Origin: UBA10677 sp045654245
Lineage (GTDB): Bacteria > Bacillota > Clostridia > Christensenellales > Pumilibacteraceae
Reading direction: 5' to 3'
NCBI GenBank assembly: GCA_045654245.1
Contig: JAZOMX010000005.1
Coordinates: 1 to 54,585, forward strand
DNA length: 54,585 nucleotides
Shown here: positions 32,064 through 41,076 of the stretch, one piece after another
Layout: each line of letters starts with the position of its first letter
Numbering within the stretch: the first letter of the stretch is position 1
Program-made: the position numbers and the translations under genes
Notes under the pieces: model-generated
What the model was told of the DNA's origin: nothing
The model's database searches: none
What the model saw: the letters and a program-made list of their open reading frames with translations, nothing else

Positions 32064-34454
32064 TTATTCTTTAATCACTATGTCCGTCTCGCTAATTTGA
32101 CTTAATAAATCGTTTACGGAAACGGTGTCCTTTACGCCACCGCTCTTCTTTTTCGACGGTGCAACTGCTTTTTCTTGCGCCGTAATTACGGGCGCTTTTT
32201 TAATCTCTTCACGAAGTTTGCTTATCTCCAACAAAATAGCGTCCGTCTTGTCGCTTTTTTTCGCAGTTTTCTTTTCTTCCAGTTTAGCAACGAGGTCTTC
32301 TACGTCCTCTTCAATCGCGTAAATTTCGTTTAGAATTAGGTTATTATAACTCTCAAATTCGGTCTCGCCGTCGTCAGACGCTACGTTTGCCATACTGATA
32401 GCGAACAATCTATCGCTCAGCGTTCTTACTTCTTCAAGTATAGCATCATTAGAAAGTTTTTCTTCGATTGCAGTCAATCTTTGATTAATATCGGCAATCG
32501 ATTTTTCAAGCGTAGAAACTTCAGCGCTTGGCGAAGTTGGGATAACGGCAATAGCCGAAAGCGCCTCCAAAATCGCCTTTTGATTATTCTCGATTGCGTC
32601 TAACCTAGCGTTAATTCCATCGTTTCCACTTTGAACGACAATCGTGGTATTCTTTTCGTGGTCAGATGGAGCAATCGGCGAAGTCGTAGGAGTAGAAAAA
32701 CTACCGTTTTCTACCGCAGAACGAATAAACGCTACGTCCTCGAGAATTTTAGTTCTATCTGCCTTTGCGCTATCCGTACTTGCTTTATGCTCCTCGGAAA
32801 ATTTAACGAGCGCCTCACCCAAAACTTCGAGAGAAGACATTATATTGTTTTCACTATCCGTTAAGACGTTTTTAATATCGTCGAACAAACGGTCTAGTTG
32901 CGCTACGATTTCAGCAATAGACGGGATATTCGTAATAAGTCCGGAGTTGTCCGTTACTTCTACGCCACCACGCTCTTCCATTTTCTCAAGAGCAAGCGCG
33001 ATATCCGCTTTTAATTCTAGTACCGATTGTGAAATATCGTCAAGATTGCCTAGACTGTATATTTCGTTCTTAAGGTTGGTCAGTTCTACCGCCAAGCCGT
33101 TTTCCGTCGCAGGCGTTACCACTCCGCCACTTTGAGCCAAGTTAGCGTCGAGCAAGTAGTTTCTAATCTCACTAATCTTGTCGTAAAGTGTTTCGCCTTC
33201 GCCCGTCTTATGCATGCGATATTGTTTGTTGAGCGTTACTTTCGGATACGAAACGAGGTCTCTTACCTCAAGAGAGGTTAGTCTAGCGATTTGCTCTTTG
33301 AGTTGTTTTTTGAGCAAACGCTGTTTACCAGCGTCCGTTTCGCTCATAATCGCGATATTCGTACTCAAAATAGCCGAATAATCTTTCTCGTTCTCGTACT
33401 CGCATCTACCACCCTGAACTTCATTTTTGAGCGCGATAATATCAGGCAAATCGTCCATATTATCTATCACGCCGTCGTGAACGAGTTTAGAAACGTTGTC
33501 GATATACGCACTAACAGCCTCGCTCTTGGAATGCGCAATATTGAATATTCCACCAGTTTTAGAATACTCGATAATCGACTCGAAAGTTTCTTCGTCTAGG
33601 GGCAATCCACCGAGTTCGTCTATAATTTCGTTAACGCCATTTATTACGGGTTGAACCTCAAATTCGCCCGTTTCGGACAACTTTTTAGCCAAGGCGTCAA
33701 CTACGGCGTATTTCTCGCCTACCGCCACGGAGGACGAACGAGCATCATATTTCGCCTTAACGAGCATATTGTATAGCGACAATATCTCGTCGTTTCGTCT
33801 AGCAGTTAGAGGCGACGCTGAACCTATCATACTCTTTAGTTCGTAGAACTGACGGATTAATTCGGTATCAATAACGGCTTGAGGCTCCTGTTTCTCCACT
33901 TGGTTTTCCGTCACAGCCAAACCGTCAACCGTACTACGAAGATTTCCTATTGCGTCTTCTGAAGATTGAACCACCGTCAAAATATTCGTAAGCGTTGCCG
34001 AAATATCTCCGAGCGCAGATAGTTTAATCACTTGTTTTTTAAGTGATTCAAGTTCTTCCGCTACTTGATTATCCCCTTCTTTACCCTCGAAAATCAACTC
34101 TTCAAGCGTTGCGATAATCTTGTTTAGCGACGAAGTAATTTGTTCTCCCGAGCGAGCGGAAATTGCGGTCTGTTCGTCCGCTAGGTCAACTAGTCTATTG
34201 TTAAGTCTTTCAACTTCCATCTCTAAGCGTTGTTGCGTTTTACTATTGCGCACTTCTTCGCGTAGTCTATCGGCGTGCTCGTAACTCTTTCTAGAAACGG
34301 GCAAAACACCGTCGGGACGCGCCGCAATCGTTTTTTTGATTTCAGCAATCTCGTCAAGAACGCGGTCGATTTTTTCATCCTCTAAAAACTCGTCGTTCTC
34401 GTCAAAATCGTTATAATCGAAGAAATTATTGTTTCCGTCATAAAAATTTGCCAT
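32064..34454 (-). CDS. Large cytoplasmic coiled-coil protein of unknown function
   Basis: I do not recognise this 796-aa protein. It has no TM segment or signal peptide. The N-terminal ~25 residues are Asp/Asn/Phe-rich (MANFYDGNNNFFDYNDFDEND). Long heptad-like stretches follow, with short segments of similar character (KKQVIKLSALGDISATLTNIL, LKNEIYSLGNLDDISQSVLELK, LDAIENNQKAILEALS). A Lys/Ala-rich linker ends in a conserved-looking tail SVNDLLSQISETDIVIKE. The layout suggests a structural filament or scaffold. It follows by 25 bp a membrane-anchored coiled-coil gene, so the two probably work together. It may be restricted to this lineage. Confidence 0.75.
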   Translation of the reverse strand: MANFYDGNNNFFDYNDFDENDEFLEDEKIDRVLDEIAEIKKTIAARPDGVLPVSRKSYEHADRLREEVRNSKTQQRLEMEVERLNNRLVDLADEQTAISARSGEQITSSLNKIIATLEELIFEGKEGDNQVAEELESLKKQVIKLSALGDISATLTNILTVVQSSEDAIGNLRSTVDGLAVTENQVEKQEPQAVIDTELIRQFYELKSMIGSASPLTARRNDEILSLYNMLVKAKYDARSSSVAVGEKYAVVDALAKKLSETGEFEVQPVINGVNEIIDELGGLPLDEETFESIIEYSKTGGIFNIAHSKSEAVSAYIDNVSKLVHDGVIDNMDDLPDIIALKNEVQGGRCEYENEKDYSAILSTNIAIMSETDAGKQRLLKKQLKEQIARLTSLEVRDLVSYPKVTLNKQYRMHKTGEGETLYDKISEIRNYLLDANLAQSGGVVTPATENGLAVELTNLKNEIYSLGNLDDISQSVLELKADIALALEKMEERGGVEVTDNSGLITNIPSIAEIVAQLDRLFDDIKNVLTDSENNIMSSLEVLGEALVKFSEEHKASTDSAKADRTKILEDVAFIRSAVENGSFSTPTTSPIAPSDHEKNTTIVVQSGNDGINARLDAIENNQKAILEALSAIAVIPTSPSAEVSTLEKSIADINQRLTAIEEKLSNDAILEEVRTLSDRLFAISMANVASDDGETEFESYNNLILNEIYAIEEDVEDLVAKLEEKKTAKKSDKTDAILLEISKLREEIKKAPVITAQEKAVAPSKKKSGGVKDTVSVNDLLSQISETDIVIKE

Positions 34455-34479
34455 TTTTACTTCTCCTTATCTTTTCCTC

Positions 34480-36453
34480 TTATCTGTTTCCCTTGTTATT
34501 TCTATCGCCAAGATAGGTTGCCTCGTCCATAGTTCTACGAATCATTTCGGACAAAACCGTGTCTCTCATTTCTTCGGGCGAGAGGGATATCGACAAACGG
34601 TAAAGTCTTTGCTTAAATTCTTTAGCATCCTCGGGGCTAGAGATGTACTTGAGATTCTTTCTCATAGCAACTATTTGCGCTTTTGCGCGTTCCGCTCCGC
34701 TTGCGGGCGAACCATACTGTTCCTTAGTTCTCGTTATTTCACGCTCGTTTCTTCGACGAAGAGCAACCTTTTCGAGCATTTCAAGTCGTTCTAGAAGTTG
34801 TTCAGTCGGAACTCCTTCGTACTTATCTACGGGCGCAGTTTCAGGTCTTATTTCTTTCGTCTTTTGGCGGTAAGAATAATCTACCGCTTGAGGCTCGAGT
34901 TGGCTCTTTACCGTTTCGGCGTCAACTAGGTCGCTATTTCCACCGATTGCGTTCTTTTCAAGTATGCGTTCGCGTGAAATTACACCGCTACCGCTCTTAA
35001 TAAGCGAAGTAGGCATAAGCGTAGGAAGAACTCTATCACAATCGGTACAAGCCTTATCGTGCTCCGCTCTCGCAGAACGCAAAGCCGTAAGCGCATCCGC
35101 AACTTCGTCTTCGTGCGCTTGTTTTTCTTCGGTTTGCTTTTTGCTAAACTTAACTTTTTTAGAAGAAAGTTCGTCGTGCTTTTTCTGCGCTATTTCTAGG
35201 CGTTTTGCCGTTACCTCTTTTCTATGTTGATAATCTTTTTTAACTTGCTCGTATTCAATTTCGCCCACGATTTTATCTTCGGCTACGACGATATCTTCAA
35301 TCGAATACTTTTCTTTGTCAAGAAAATCGTTTGCTTTTCTCTTTGCTATCTTAAACTGCGCTATCTTGTTTTCTTTATCGGCAATAAGCGTTTCCTCTCT
35401 AGCGTCGAGGTCAAGCATTTTCTTATTATTTTCATTAATTTTAAGCGATAAATCTTCAATTTCGACTGCGCCGTAAGCCATCTTAAGTTCGTCGATTAGC
35501 GCATCATTTTTTTGACGCAATTTCGCTTTCTCGGTATGAATTTCGTTAAGTTGAGCGTCACTTTCGTTGATTTCACGGAAAATAGAGTTTACCGCAAACA
35601 ATAAGGGCTTGAGTTCTTGATATTTATTCATAAGCGCTCTCGCTCGAGAATCGTCTTCGAGTTTTTTGAGTTCAACGCCCACTCTTCCGTTTAATTTATC
35701 AATATCCGCTTGAACGTAGGATAGGTCTCGTTCAGCCTTTGCAATCTCCGTTGCAATATAGTTTGCCGAATCGCGCAAAAGTTTTTCGTCACGCGTCTTT
35801 TCAGCCATAGTTTTTTCTAGTCTAGAAACGATTGCCTCGTTGTTTGCAAGTTGAATCTCTATCGTTTCAATGTTCTTTTTGTTCTGCTTTTCAGTTTTCT
35901 TATCCGCCGTTAGGGAAAGAAGTTCTTTTTTAAGTTTGTCGTTTAGCGTTTTTGACGAACTTACGACGATTCCGTTATCACGAAGATATCTCGTCGTTTT
36001 GCCCATTTCGTACTTAACTTTAGTTTGTCTTTCCTTAAGCGTTTCGATAATCGATTGCGTTTGTTTCTTCACTTTCATTTTTTCGCGAAGCATACGCATA
36101 TCTTCCGTTTCGTGCTCCGGATTCGTGTACTCTTCGGAAATTTCGCAGTCATCAACCATAATTGCGCTGTAAGGGTCAAATCCAAGCAAAACGTAGAGCG
36201 GGTCGGTCGAAGCGTTTTCTTCCGCCTGCTTACCTCTCTTTTTACTCTTCTTTTTATTCTTAGGCTTTTCAGGTTGCGCTACTTTCTCTTTCGCGTATTT
36301 TTTCTCTTTCCTACTCTTTTTGTCGGCAGAGTCTTTCCAACGACGCATATCCTTTATAACTTTTATGAGAATGAGTACGGCAACTGCAACGACTATGCCG
36401 ATTACACCCCACCATAATAAATCCCAATAATTAAACGCACTAAATAAAGTCAT
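34480..36453 (-). CDS. Membrane-anchored coiled-coil protein of unknown function
   Basis: I do not recognise this 657-aa protein. One TM helix lies at residues ~12-32 (LLWWGVIGIVVAVAVLILIKV), followed by a very Lys-rich segment (about 38-75). A long charged coiled coil spans about 110-470 (EKTMAEKTRDEKLLRD ... AERDLSYVQADIDKLNGR). The C-terminal ~110 residues look globular and helical (PSPEEM-type end, here SLSPEEMRDTVLSEMIRRTMDEATYLGD). Coiled coil and globular part would be cytoplasmic, as for EzrA-type proteins, though I see no specific match. It has a strong promoter and is first of a two-gene operon with the 796-aa protein. Confidence 0.75.
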   Translation of the reverse strand: MTLFSAFNYWDLLWWGVIGIVVAVAVLILIKVIKDMRRWKDSADKKSRKEKKYAKEKVAQPEKPKNKKKSKKRGKQAEENASTDPLYVLLGFDPYSAIMVDDCEISEEYTNPEHETEDMRMLREKMKVKKQTQSIIETLKERQTKVKYEMGKTTRYLRDNGIVVSSSKTLNDKLKKELLSLTADKKTEKQNKKNIETIEIQLANNEAIVSRLEKTMAEKTRDEKLLRDSANYIATEIAKAERDLSYVQADIDKLNGRVGVELKKLEDDSRARALMNKYQELKPLLFAVNSIFREINESDAQLNEIHTEKAKLRQKNDALIDELKMAYGAVEIEDLSLKINENNKKMLDLDAREETLIADKENKIAQFKIAKRKANDFLDKEKYSIEDIVVAEDKIVGEIEYEQVKKDYQHRKEVTAKRLEIAQKKHDELSSKKVKFSKKQTEEKQAHEDEVADALTALRSARAEHDKACTDCDRVLPTLMPTSLIKSGSGVISRERILEKNAIGGNSDLVDAETVKSQLEPQAVDYSYRQKTKEIRPETAPVDKYEGVPTEQLLERLEMLEKVALRRRNEREITRTKEQYGSPASGAERAKAQIVAMRKNLKYISSPEDAKEFKQRLYRLSISLSPEEMRDTVLSEMIRRTMDEATYLGDRNNKGNR

Positions 36454-36522
36454 TTTCTATTCCTCTTCACTTTGCATTTTACTAGCGTAACCGAAAAAAA
36501 CGGCGCAATACGCTTATTGTAT

Positions 36523-36551
36523 ATTATATACTATCTTTAACGATAAGTCAA
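36523..36551 (-). promoter_or_regulatory. Sigma-A promoter of the coiled-coil gene pair
   Basis: On the minus strand TTGACT (36551-36546), 17-nt spacer, TATAAT (36528-36523). Confidence 0.85.
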
Positions 36552-36633
36552 TAGCGTGCATAAAAATTTTTTACTAAAGTTCCATTTCACTACGAAAAAT
36601 TTTTGTTATTTTACGCTCATTATATAAAAACAC

Positions 36634-36662
36634 TTGATTTTTTTTTAGCATTTATTTATAAT
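36634..36662 (+). promoter_or_regulatory. Sigma-A promoter of serC-serA
   Basis: TTGATT (36634-36639), 17-nt spacer, TATAAT (36657-36662), then a ~50-nt leader and an aaaggag ribosome binding site before ATG 36719. Confidence 0.8.
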
Positions 36663-36718
36663 TGTAATAATCTGTATTTTAAATCAGTAAAAAAATATTC
36701 ATATAAAGGAGCACAGCA

Positions 36719-37804
36719 ATGAGAGTTTTCAATTTTTCAGCAGGTCCTTCGATGCTTCCTCTAGAAGTTTTAGAGAAAGTTCAGAAAAACCTTATCGACT
36801 ATGAAGGAACGGGTATGTCCGTTATGGAGATGAGTCACCGCTCTAAGCCTTACGAGAAAATCAATGATGAGGCAGAAGCACTTCTTCGCGAACTTATGAA
36901 CGTTCCCGATAACTATTCAATTATCTTCGTTCAAGGCGGAGCATCTATGCAGTTCGAAGCAGTTCCCCTTAACCTCGCTAACGGCACTACTTCCGCTAAG
37001 GGCGACTATATCGTAACTGGTAACTTCTCTGGTAAAGCATACAAAGAGGCTAAAAAATACGGCGATATGGTTGAGGTTGCATCTAGCAAAGACAAAAACT
37101 TCACCTATATTCCCACTACCACCCCCGATATGTTTAGAAAGGACGCTGATTACGTTCACATTTGCTATAACAATACTATTTTCGGTACTCGTTTCGCATC
37201 CGTTCCCGACACCGCAGGCGTTCCCCTCGTTGCAGATATGTCTTCTTGCATTCTTAGCCAAGAGGTTGACGTTAGCAAGTTCGCAGTTATCTATGCAGGC
37301 GCTCAAAAGAACGTTGCTCCCGCAGGCGTTACTATCGTTATCGTTAGAAACGATATGCTCGGCAAAGAGAACCCCCTCTGCCCCACTATGATGAAATGGA
37401 GCACGCAGGTTGAAAACAAGAGCCTTTACAATACTCCTCCTGCTTTTACGACCTACGTTGCTTGCGAAGTATTTAAGTACCTCAAGAGCATTGGTGGCGT
37501 TAAGGCTATGCAAAAAATTAACGAGGAAAAAGCGGCGTTACTTTACGACTTCATCGACAACTCCACTTTCTTTAAGAACCCCGTTGAGCCCGCTTTCCGT
37601 TCGCTTATGAACGTACCTTTCACTACCCCCACTCCCGAACTCGACGCACAGTTCGTTTCGGAAGCGTCCAAAGAGGGTCTCGTTTCCATTAAGGGACACC
37701 GTCTCGTTGGTGGTATGAGAGCAAGTATTTATAACGCTATGCCCGTTGAAGGCATTAAGAAACTCATTGAGTTTATGGCTAAGTTTGAAAAGAACAACCG
37801 TTAA
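36719..37804 (+). CDS. serC: Phosphoserine aminotransferase SerC
   Basis: A 361-aa PLP enzyme that converts 3-phosphohydroxypyruvate and glutamate to phosphoserine. It has the SerC opening VFNFSAGPSMLP, the MEMSHRSKPYEKI region, and the PLP lysine K197 in YAGAQKNVAPAGV. The C-terminal GHRLVGGMRASIYNAMP is conserved. Codon choice is richer in CCC, CTC and GGC than in the neighbouring genes, as expected for strong expression. serA follows 9 bp later; the usual third gene serB is not present. Confidence 0.96.
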   Translation: MRVFNFSAGPSMLPLEVLEKVQKNLIDYEGTGMSVMEMSHRSKPYEKINDEAEALLRELMNVPDNYSIIFVQGGASMQFEAVPLNLANGTTSAKGDYIVTGNFSGKAYKEAKKYGDMVEVASSKDKNFTYIPTTTPDMFRKDADYVHICYNNTIFGTRFASVPDTAGVPLVADMSSCILSQEVDVSKFAVIYAGAQKNVAPAGVTIVIVRNDMLGKENPLCPTMMKWSTQVENKSLYNTPPAFTTYVACEVFKYLKSIGGVKAMQKINEEKAALLYDFIDNSTFFKNPVEPAFRSLMNVPFTTPTPELDAQFVSEASKEGLVSIKGHRLVGGMRASIYNAMPVEGIKKLIEFMAKFEKNNR

Positions 37805-37813
37805 GGAGTAATT

Positions 37814-38977
37814 ATGTATAACGTATTAAAACTAAACGAAATTTCTAAAATCGCCGTTGAAGAATTCACTAGCGATTACACTCTAGTAAAAGAGTGCGAC
37901 ACGCCCGACGCTATCGTTCTTCGTTCGTTCAATATGCACGAGTACGATATTCCCTCTTCCGTTCTTTGCGTAGGTAGAGCAGGCGCTGGCGTAAACAATA
38001 TTCCTCTTGACAAATGCTCTGAAAAGGGTATCGTAGTTTTCAACACCCCCGGCGCTAACGCTAACGCCGTAAAAGAACTCGTTCTTTGCGGTCTTTTCCT
38101 TGCTGGCAGAAAAGTGGTTGACGGTATTAACTGGGCAAGCACTCTTAAAGGTAAAGGCGCTGAAGTTGGCAAACTCGTAGAAAAAGGCAAAAGCCAGTTC
38201 GTTGGTGGCGAAATCCTTGGCAAAACTCTTGGTGTCGTTGGTCTTGGTGCTATCGGTGCTATGGTCGCTAACTCCGCTGTTAAACTCGGTATGAACGTTC
38301 TCGGTTACGACCCCTTTATCTCCGTTGACGCGGCTTGGAGTCTTGACCGCAGAGTTAAGAAGGAAAATGACCTTAACGAAATCTTCAAAAAGTGTGATTT
38401 CATTACCCTACACGTTCCTCTAAACGATAAGACGCGCTCGCTTGTTAACGCTGATACGCTCGCTCTTATGAAAGACGGCTCGGCTATCCTTAACTTCGCA
38501 AGAGGCGAACTTTGCGACACTAACGCAGTTATCGAGGCGCTACAAAACGGAAAACTTTCCCGCTACGTTACCGACTTCCCCAACGACGATTGTCTTTGCG
38601 TTGACGGTATCGTTGCTATCCCCCACCTTGGCGCAAGCACGCCCGAGGCTGAGGACAACTGCGCCGTTATGGTAGCACGCCAAATGATGGACTTTATTGA
38701 GAACGGTAACATTACCAACTCCGTAAATATGCCTGCTTGCCGGCTCCCCAGAAACGGTAAGTGCAGAGTTACCGTCGTTCATAAGAACGCTCCCGGCGTA
38801 CTTAACGACGTAACTGCAGTTATTAGCGCTAGCGGTATCAATATCGCTAATATGCTTTCTCAAGCAAGAGGCGATTACGCATATCTTATCCTCGACCTAG
38901 ACGATACGATTTCTGCTGACGCCGTAGCAAAAATCGAGGCTATTGACACCGTAATAAAGGTTCGCGTACTCGGCTAA
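37814..38977 (+). CDS. serA: D-3-phosphoglycerate dehydrogenase (SerA-like, with ACT domain)
   Basis: A 387-aa NAD-dependent 2-hydroxyacid dehydrogenase. The NAD-binding fold has GLGAIGAMVANSAVKLGMNVLGYDPF. Catalytic Arg (NFARGELCD), Glu and His (PHLGASTPEAEDNCAVM) are in place. A C-terminal ACT domain (RVTVVHKNAPGVLNDVTAVISASGINIANMLSQ) probably allows serine feedback. The length fits the short SerA class. Its pairing with serC supports 3-phosphoglycerate as substrate. Confidence 0.94.
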   Translation: MYNVLKLNEISKIAVEEFTSDYTLVKECDTPDAIVLRSFNMHEYDIPSSVLCVGRAGAGVNNIPLDKCSEKGIVVFNTPGANANAVKELVLCGLFLAGRKVVDGINWASTLKGKGAEVGKLVEKGKSQFVGGEILGKTLGVVGLGAIGAMVANSAVKLGMNVLGYDPFISVDAAWSLDRRVKKENDLNEIFKKCDFITLHVPLNDKTRSLVNADTLALMKDGSAILNFARGELCDTNAVIEALQNGKLSRYVTDFPNDDCLCVDGIVAIPHLGASTPEAEDNCAVMVARQMMDFIENGNITNSVNMPACRLPRNGKCRVTVVHKNAPGVLNDVTAVISASGINIANMLSQARGDYAYLILDLDDTISADAVAKIEAIDTVIKVRVLG

Positions 38978-39011
38978 AAACCGATACGAAAAATTCGTAT
39001 TACTTAAAACA

Positions 39012-39052
39012 AAAAAAATATCCGCTCCGTATAGAGTGGATATTTTTCTTTT
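39012..39052. terminator. Bidirectional terminator between serA and the membrane-protein pair
   Basis: Inverted repeat aaatatcc/ggatattt with an inner gctc/gagt-like pairing, A-rich on the left and T-rich on the right. It stops serA on the plus strand and the convergent membrane operon on the minus strand. A smaller repeat (atacgaa/ttcgtat, 38983-38999) precedes it. Confidence 0.8.
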
Positions 39053-39066
39053 TCGTAAAATACCTT

Positions 39067-39969
39067 TTACTTTTTATTAGGATTGTAGATTTCGCCGTCG
39101 AGATAATAACTCTTCCCGTTTCGCCCGTAATAAATCGTCATATTGATTAGGTTTATAAAGTACATACTAACTGGGATTGCAATAAACAAGCCGACTAGGA
39201 AAGTAAATACTCCCACAAAACCGCAAAACGCTATGATTAACACCCAAACTACGGCAAATATTAAAAATACCGACTTAAAGTGCTTGAAGGCAAACTTTAA
39301 CGAATATAACAGTCCTGCAAAAACACCCTTCCCTTCAACTACTACCGAAGGCGACCAAGTTGCGATTAAACTAAACCTAAACGACAGCGTTATTATATAA
39401 ACGAGCGTTACGGCAAATGGAACGAAAATTATTCCCGCTTTACTCACTAAACGCGCAATTCCGTAAACAGAAAGAGTCATTACCATATCGTAAAGCGTCA
39501 TAAACACCATTTTTATCAGTGAAAACTTTGCTGATTTACCTAGATATGAAACAAAATACGACGAATATCCGTACCTCGCGTTGTCTGACATAAATCCTTG
39601 TATCACGGCTACGATTGGTAGTTCGTAAAGTCCTAGGATAAATCGATACGCTATCGTAAGTACGAGCACCACGAAAAGCGCTGTATTCGACGCTATGGAC
39701 GGCTGAAACTTAACGATTTCTTTAACCGAGCGCCAAATTTCTCTTACGCTTTCCATTACGCTATGGATTGACGCTCCGTCTAGAAAATCGGCTATAGTTC
39801 CACTTATCATTACACCGATTCCTGCATTTTCAAACGCGTGATATACGGGTAATATAAAGGTCAAACCTAGACTAACTAACACTACGAGCATTAGTAGGAT
39901 ATATAAGAGGATATTCCAAATATAACTGAATTTGGAGAGCAAAAGTTTGAACGCATTTTTAAACGACAT
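39067..39969 (-). CDS. Multi-pass membrane protein of unknown function (pair member 2)
   Basis: I do not recognise this 300-aa protein. It has about six hydrophobic segments, with a large loop containing SIHSVMESVREIWRSVKEIVKF. A central SPSVVVEGKGVFAGLLYSLKFAFKHFKSVF segment is reminiscent of glycine-hinged membrane families. It starts at the ATG after a long aaggaggaggg ribosome binding site; the longer frame to 39996 is rejected because it includes that site. It lies 1 bp after its partner gene and has a similar size and layout, so the two may be distant paralogues forming one complex. Confidence 0.75.
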   Translation of the reverse strand: MSFKNAFKLLLSKFSYIWNILLYILLMLVVLVSLGLTFILPVYHAFENAGIGVMISGTIADFLDGASIHSVMESVREIWRSVKEIVKFQPSIASNTALFVVLVLTIAYRFILGLYELPIVAVIQGFMSDNARYGYSSYFVSYLGKSAKFSLIKMVFMTLYDMVMTLSVYGIARLVSKAGIIFVPFAVTLVYIITLSFRFSLIATWSPSVVVEGKGVFAGLLYSLKFAFKHFKSVFLIFAVVWVLIIAFCGFVGVFTFLVGLFIAIPVSMYFINLINMTIYYGRNGKSYYLDGEIYNPNKK

Positions 39970-39970
39970 A

Positions 39971-40810
39971 TCAGTCCCTCCTCCTTCTATAATCAAACTT
40001 TAGCGTATCGCGTCGTTCAAGCCCAGCCAAATCGTACATAGTTATAAGCAAATATACGACGACGTACTGGAGCAGAAAAGCAATCGTTACGGTATTGACG
40101 ATTACGCTAGTTATAAAATGAGCGTTTAATATTTTTAGCAAAGAGCCGATTAGCATTTCTACGGCAAAAGGTAATACTAATGCAAAACCCGTTTCAAACG
40201 CGCGTTCGCCTTCGGGCATTTTTATTGCTACTCCCAAAGCGTCTTTGAACGAATATCCGTAAACTAGCATAGTCGTCGTTGTAAACAACACGGGTTTTAG
40301 CAACAATAAAAGTGTGATTATTCCCGTAAAACCAACTACCCAGATTATAACGGACACCCACGCACCAAGCGAAACGCCGAATATCTTAATTAATAAGGTA
40401 AGCAAACAAAACAAAAGCAAACGATATCCCATATAGGCAAGAAAAACTAAAATAATAATAATTCCTACGGGGAGAAAACAATTATTTATAGTTGACAGCG
40501 GAGCGCGCATAGTAAACTTTCCAGTCTTAAAGTGGCGTTCTACCATACCCATCGTTAAACTTACCGAAACAACGAGGAGCAATAATTCTATCAACACGAA
40601 ATACGGGCGCTTTAGTATTGATTTATTAAAGCATAGGAAAAATTCGTCGGCAAAACTATCCACCGCTTTAATCTTCTCTACCTCAACGATTATTCCAAAC
40701 GCATCGGGATATAGGAAAAATGCGAAAACAAACGCAGGTAAAAGTCCGATTATCATTATGCGTGGAAAATGCGAAAATATATATTTAAGTGTCGCTTTTA
40801 CAAACCTCAT
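39971..40810 (-). CDS. Multi-pass membrane protein of unknown function (pair member 1)
   Basis: I do not recognise this 279-aa protein. It has about six hydrophobic segments and a segment MLVYGYSFKDALGVAIKMPEGERAFETGFALVLPFAVEML, comparable in position to the SLKFAFKH segment of the following gene. The C-terminus is Arg-rich (LKFDYRRRRD). Start choice: ATG at 40810 is exactly 6 nt after a TATAAT box and has no ribosome binding site, so the mRNA is probably leaderless. The in-frame ATG at 40825 would overlap the -10. The gene is divergent from the thiT riboswitch. Confidence 0.75.
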   Translation of the reverse strand: MRFVKATLKYIFSHFPRIMIIGLLPAFVFAFFLYPDAFGIIVEVEKIKAVDSFADEFFLCFNKSILKRPYFVLIELLLLVVSVSLTMGMVERHFKTGKFTMRAPLSTINNCFLPVGIIIILVFLAYMGYRLLLFCLLTLLIKIFGVSLGAWVSVIIWVVGFTGIITLLLLLKPVLFTTTTMLVYGYSFKDALGVAIKMPEGERAFETGFALVLPFAVEMLIGSLLKILNAHFITSVIVNTVTIAFLLQYVVVYLLITMYDLAGLERRDTLKFDYRRRRD

Positions 40811-40816
40811 ATTCTT

Positions 40817-40845
40817 ATTATACATTAACGAAACAAAAAACGCAA
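40817..40845 (-). promoter_or_regulatory. Sigma-A promoter abutting the start of the membrane-protein pair
   Basis: On the minus strand TTGCGT (40845-40840), 17-nt spacer, TATAAT (40822-40817), 6 nt, ATG. Confidence 0.75.
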
Positions 40846-40862
40846 CAATTTAACGAAAACAC

Positions 40863-40891
40863 TTGACAATTTATACGCATAGCGATATAAT
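40863..40891 (+). promoter_or_regulatory. Sigma-A promoter of the TPP riboswitch-thiT transcript
   Basis: TTGACA (40863-40868), 17-nt spacer, TATAAT (40886-40891). Both boxes match the consensus perfectly. It starts just before the riboswitch. Confidence 0.9.
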
Positions 40892-40898
40892 GTTTATG

Positions 40899-40994
40899 AT
40901 ACCGCTAGGGGTGCAACGAAAGTTGCTGAGATTGCGTTGTGTGACGCTTATCCCTTTGAACCTGTGAGTTAGTACTCGCGTAGGGAATGCTGTT
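40899..40994 (+). promoter_or_regulatory. TPP riboswitch (THI element)
   Basis: The conserved thi-box blocks appear in order: ctaggggtgc, gctgaga, cccTTTGAACCTG, gagttagtac and gcgtagggaa. The aptamer binds thiamine pyrophosphate. Its 3' segment cgtaggg (40979-40985) is complementary to ccctacg (41027-41033) in the terminator hairpin, giving a plausible antiterminator switch. Confidence 0.95.
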
Positions 40995-41017
40995 TGTAAA
41001 TTTTTTCTGTAAACAGA

Positions 41018-41055
41018 TAAGACTGACCCTACGAAACGGTCAGTCTTTTTTTCGT
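41018..41055 (+). terminator. Riboswitch-controlled attenuator upstream of thiT
   Basis: Stem aagactgacc/ggtcagtctt with loop ctacgaaac and a T7 tract, directly before the thiT ribosome binding site. The left arm and loop contain ccctacg, which can alternatively pair with the aptamer 3' end. Confidence 0.88.
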
Positions 41056-41076
41056 AACGGTATCAAAGGAGTTTTT

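Noticed and set aside
40987..41076. N-terminal extension of ThiT
   Set aside because: It begins inside the TPP aptamer and runs through the attenuator; the ribosome binding site and ATG lie at 41065-41079.
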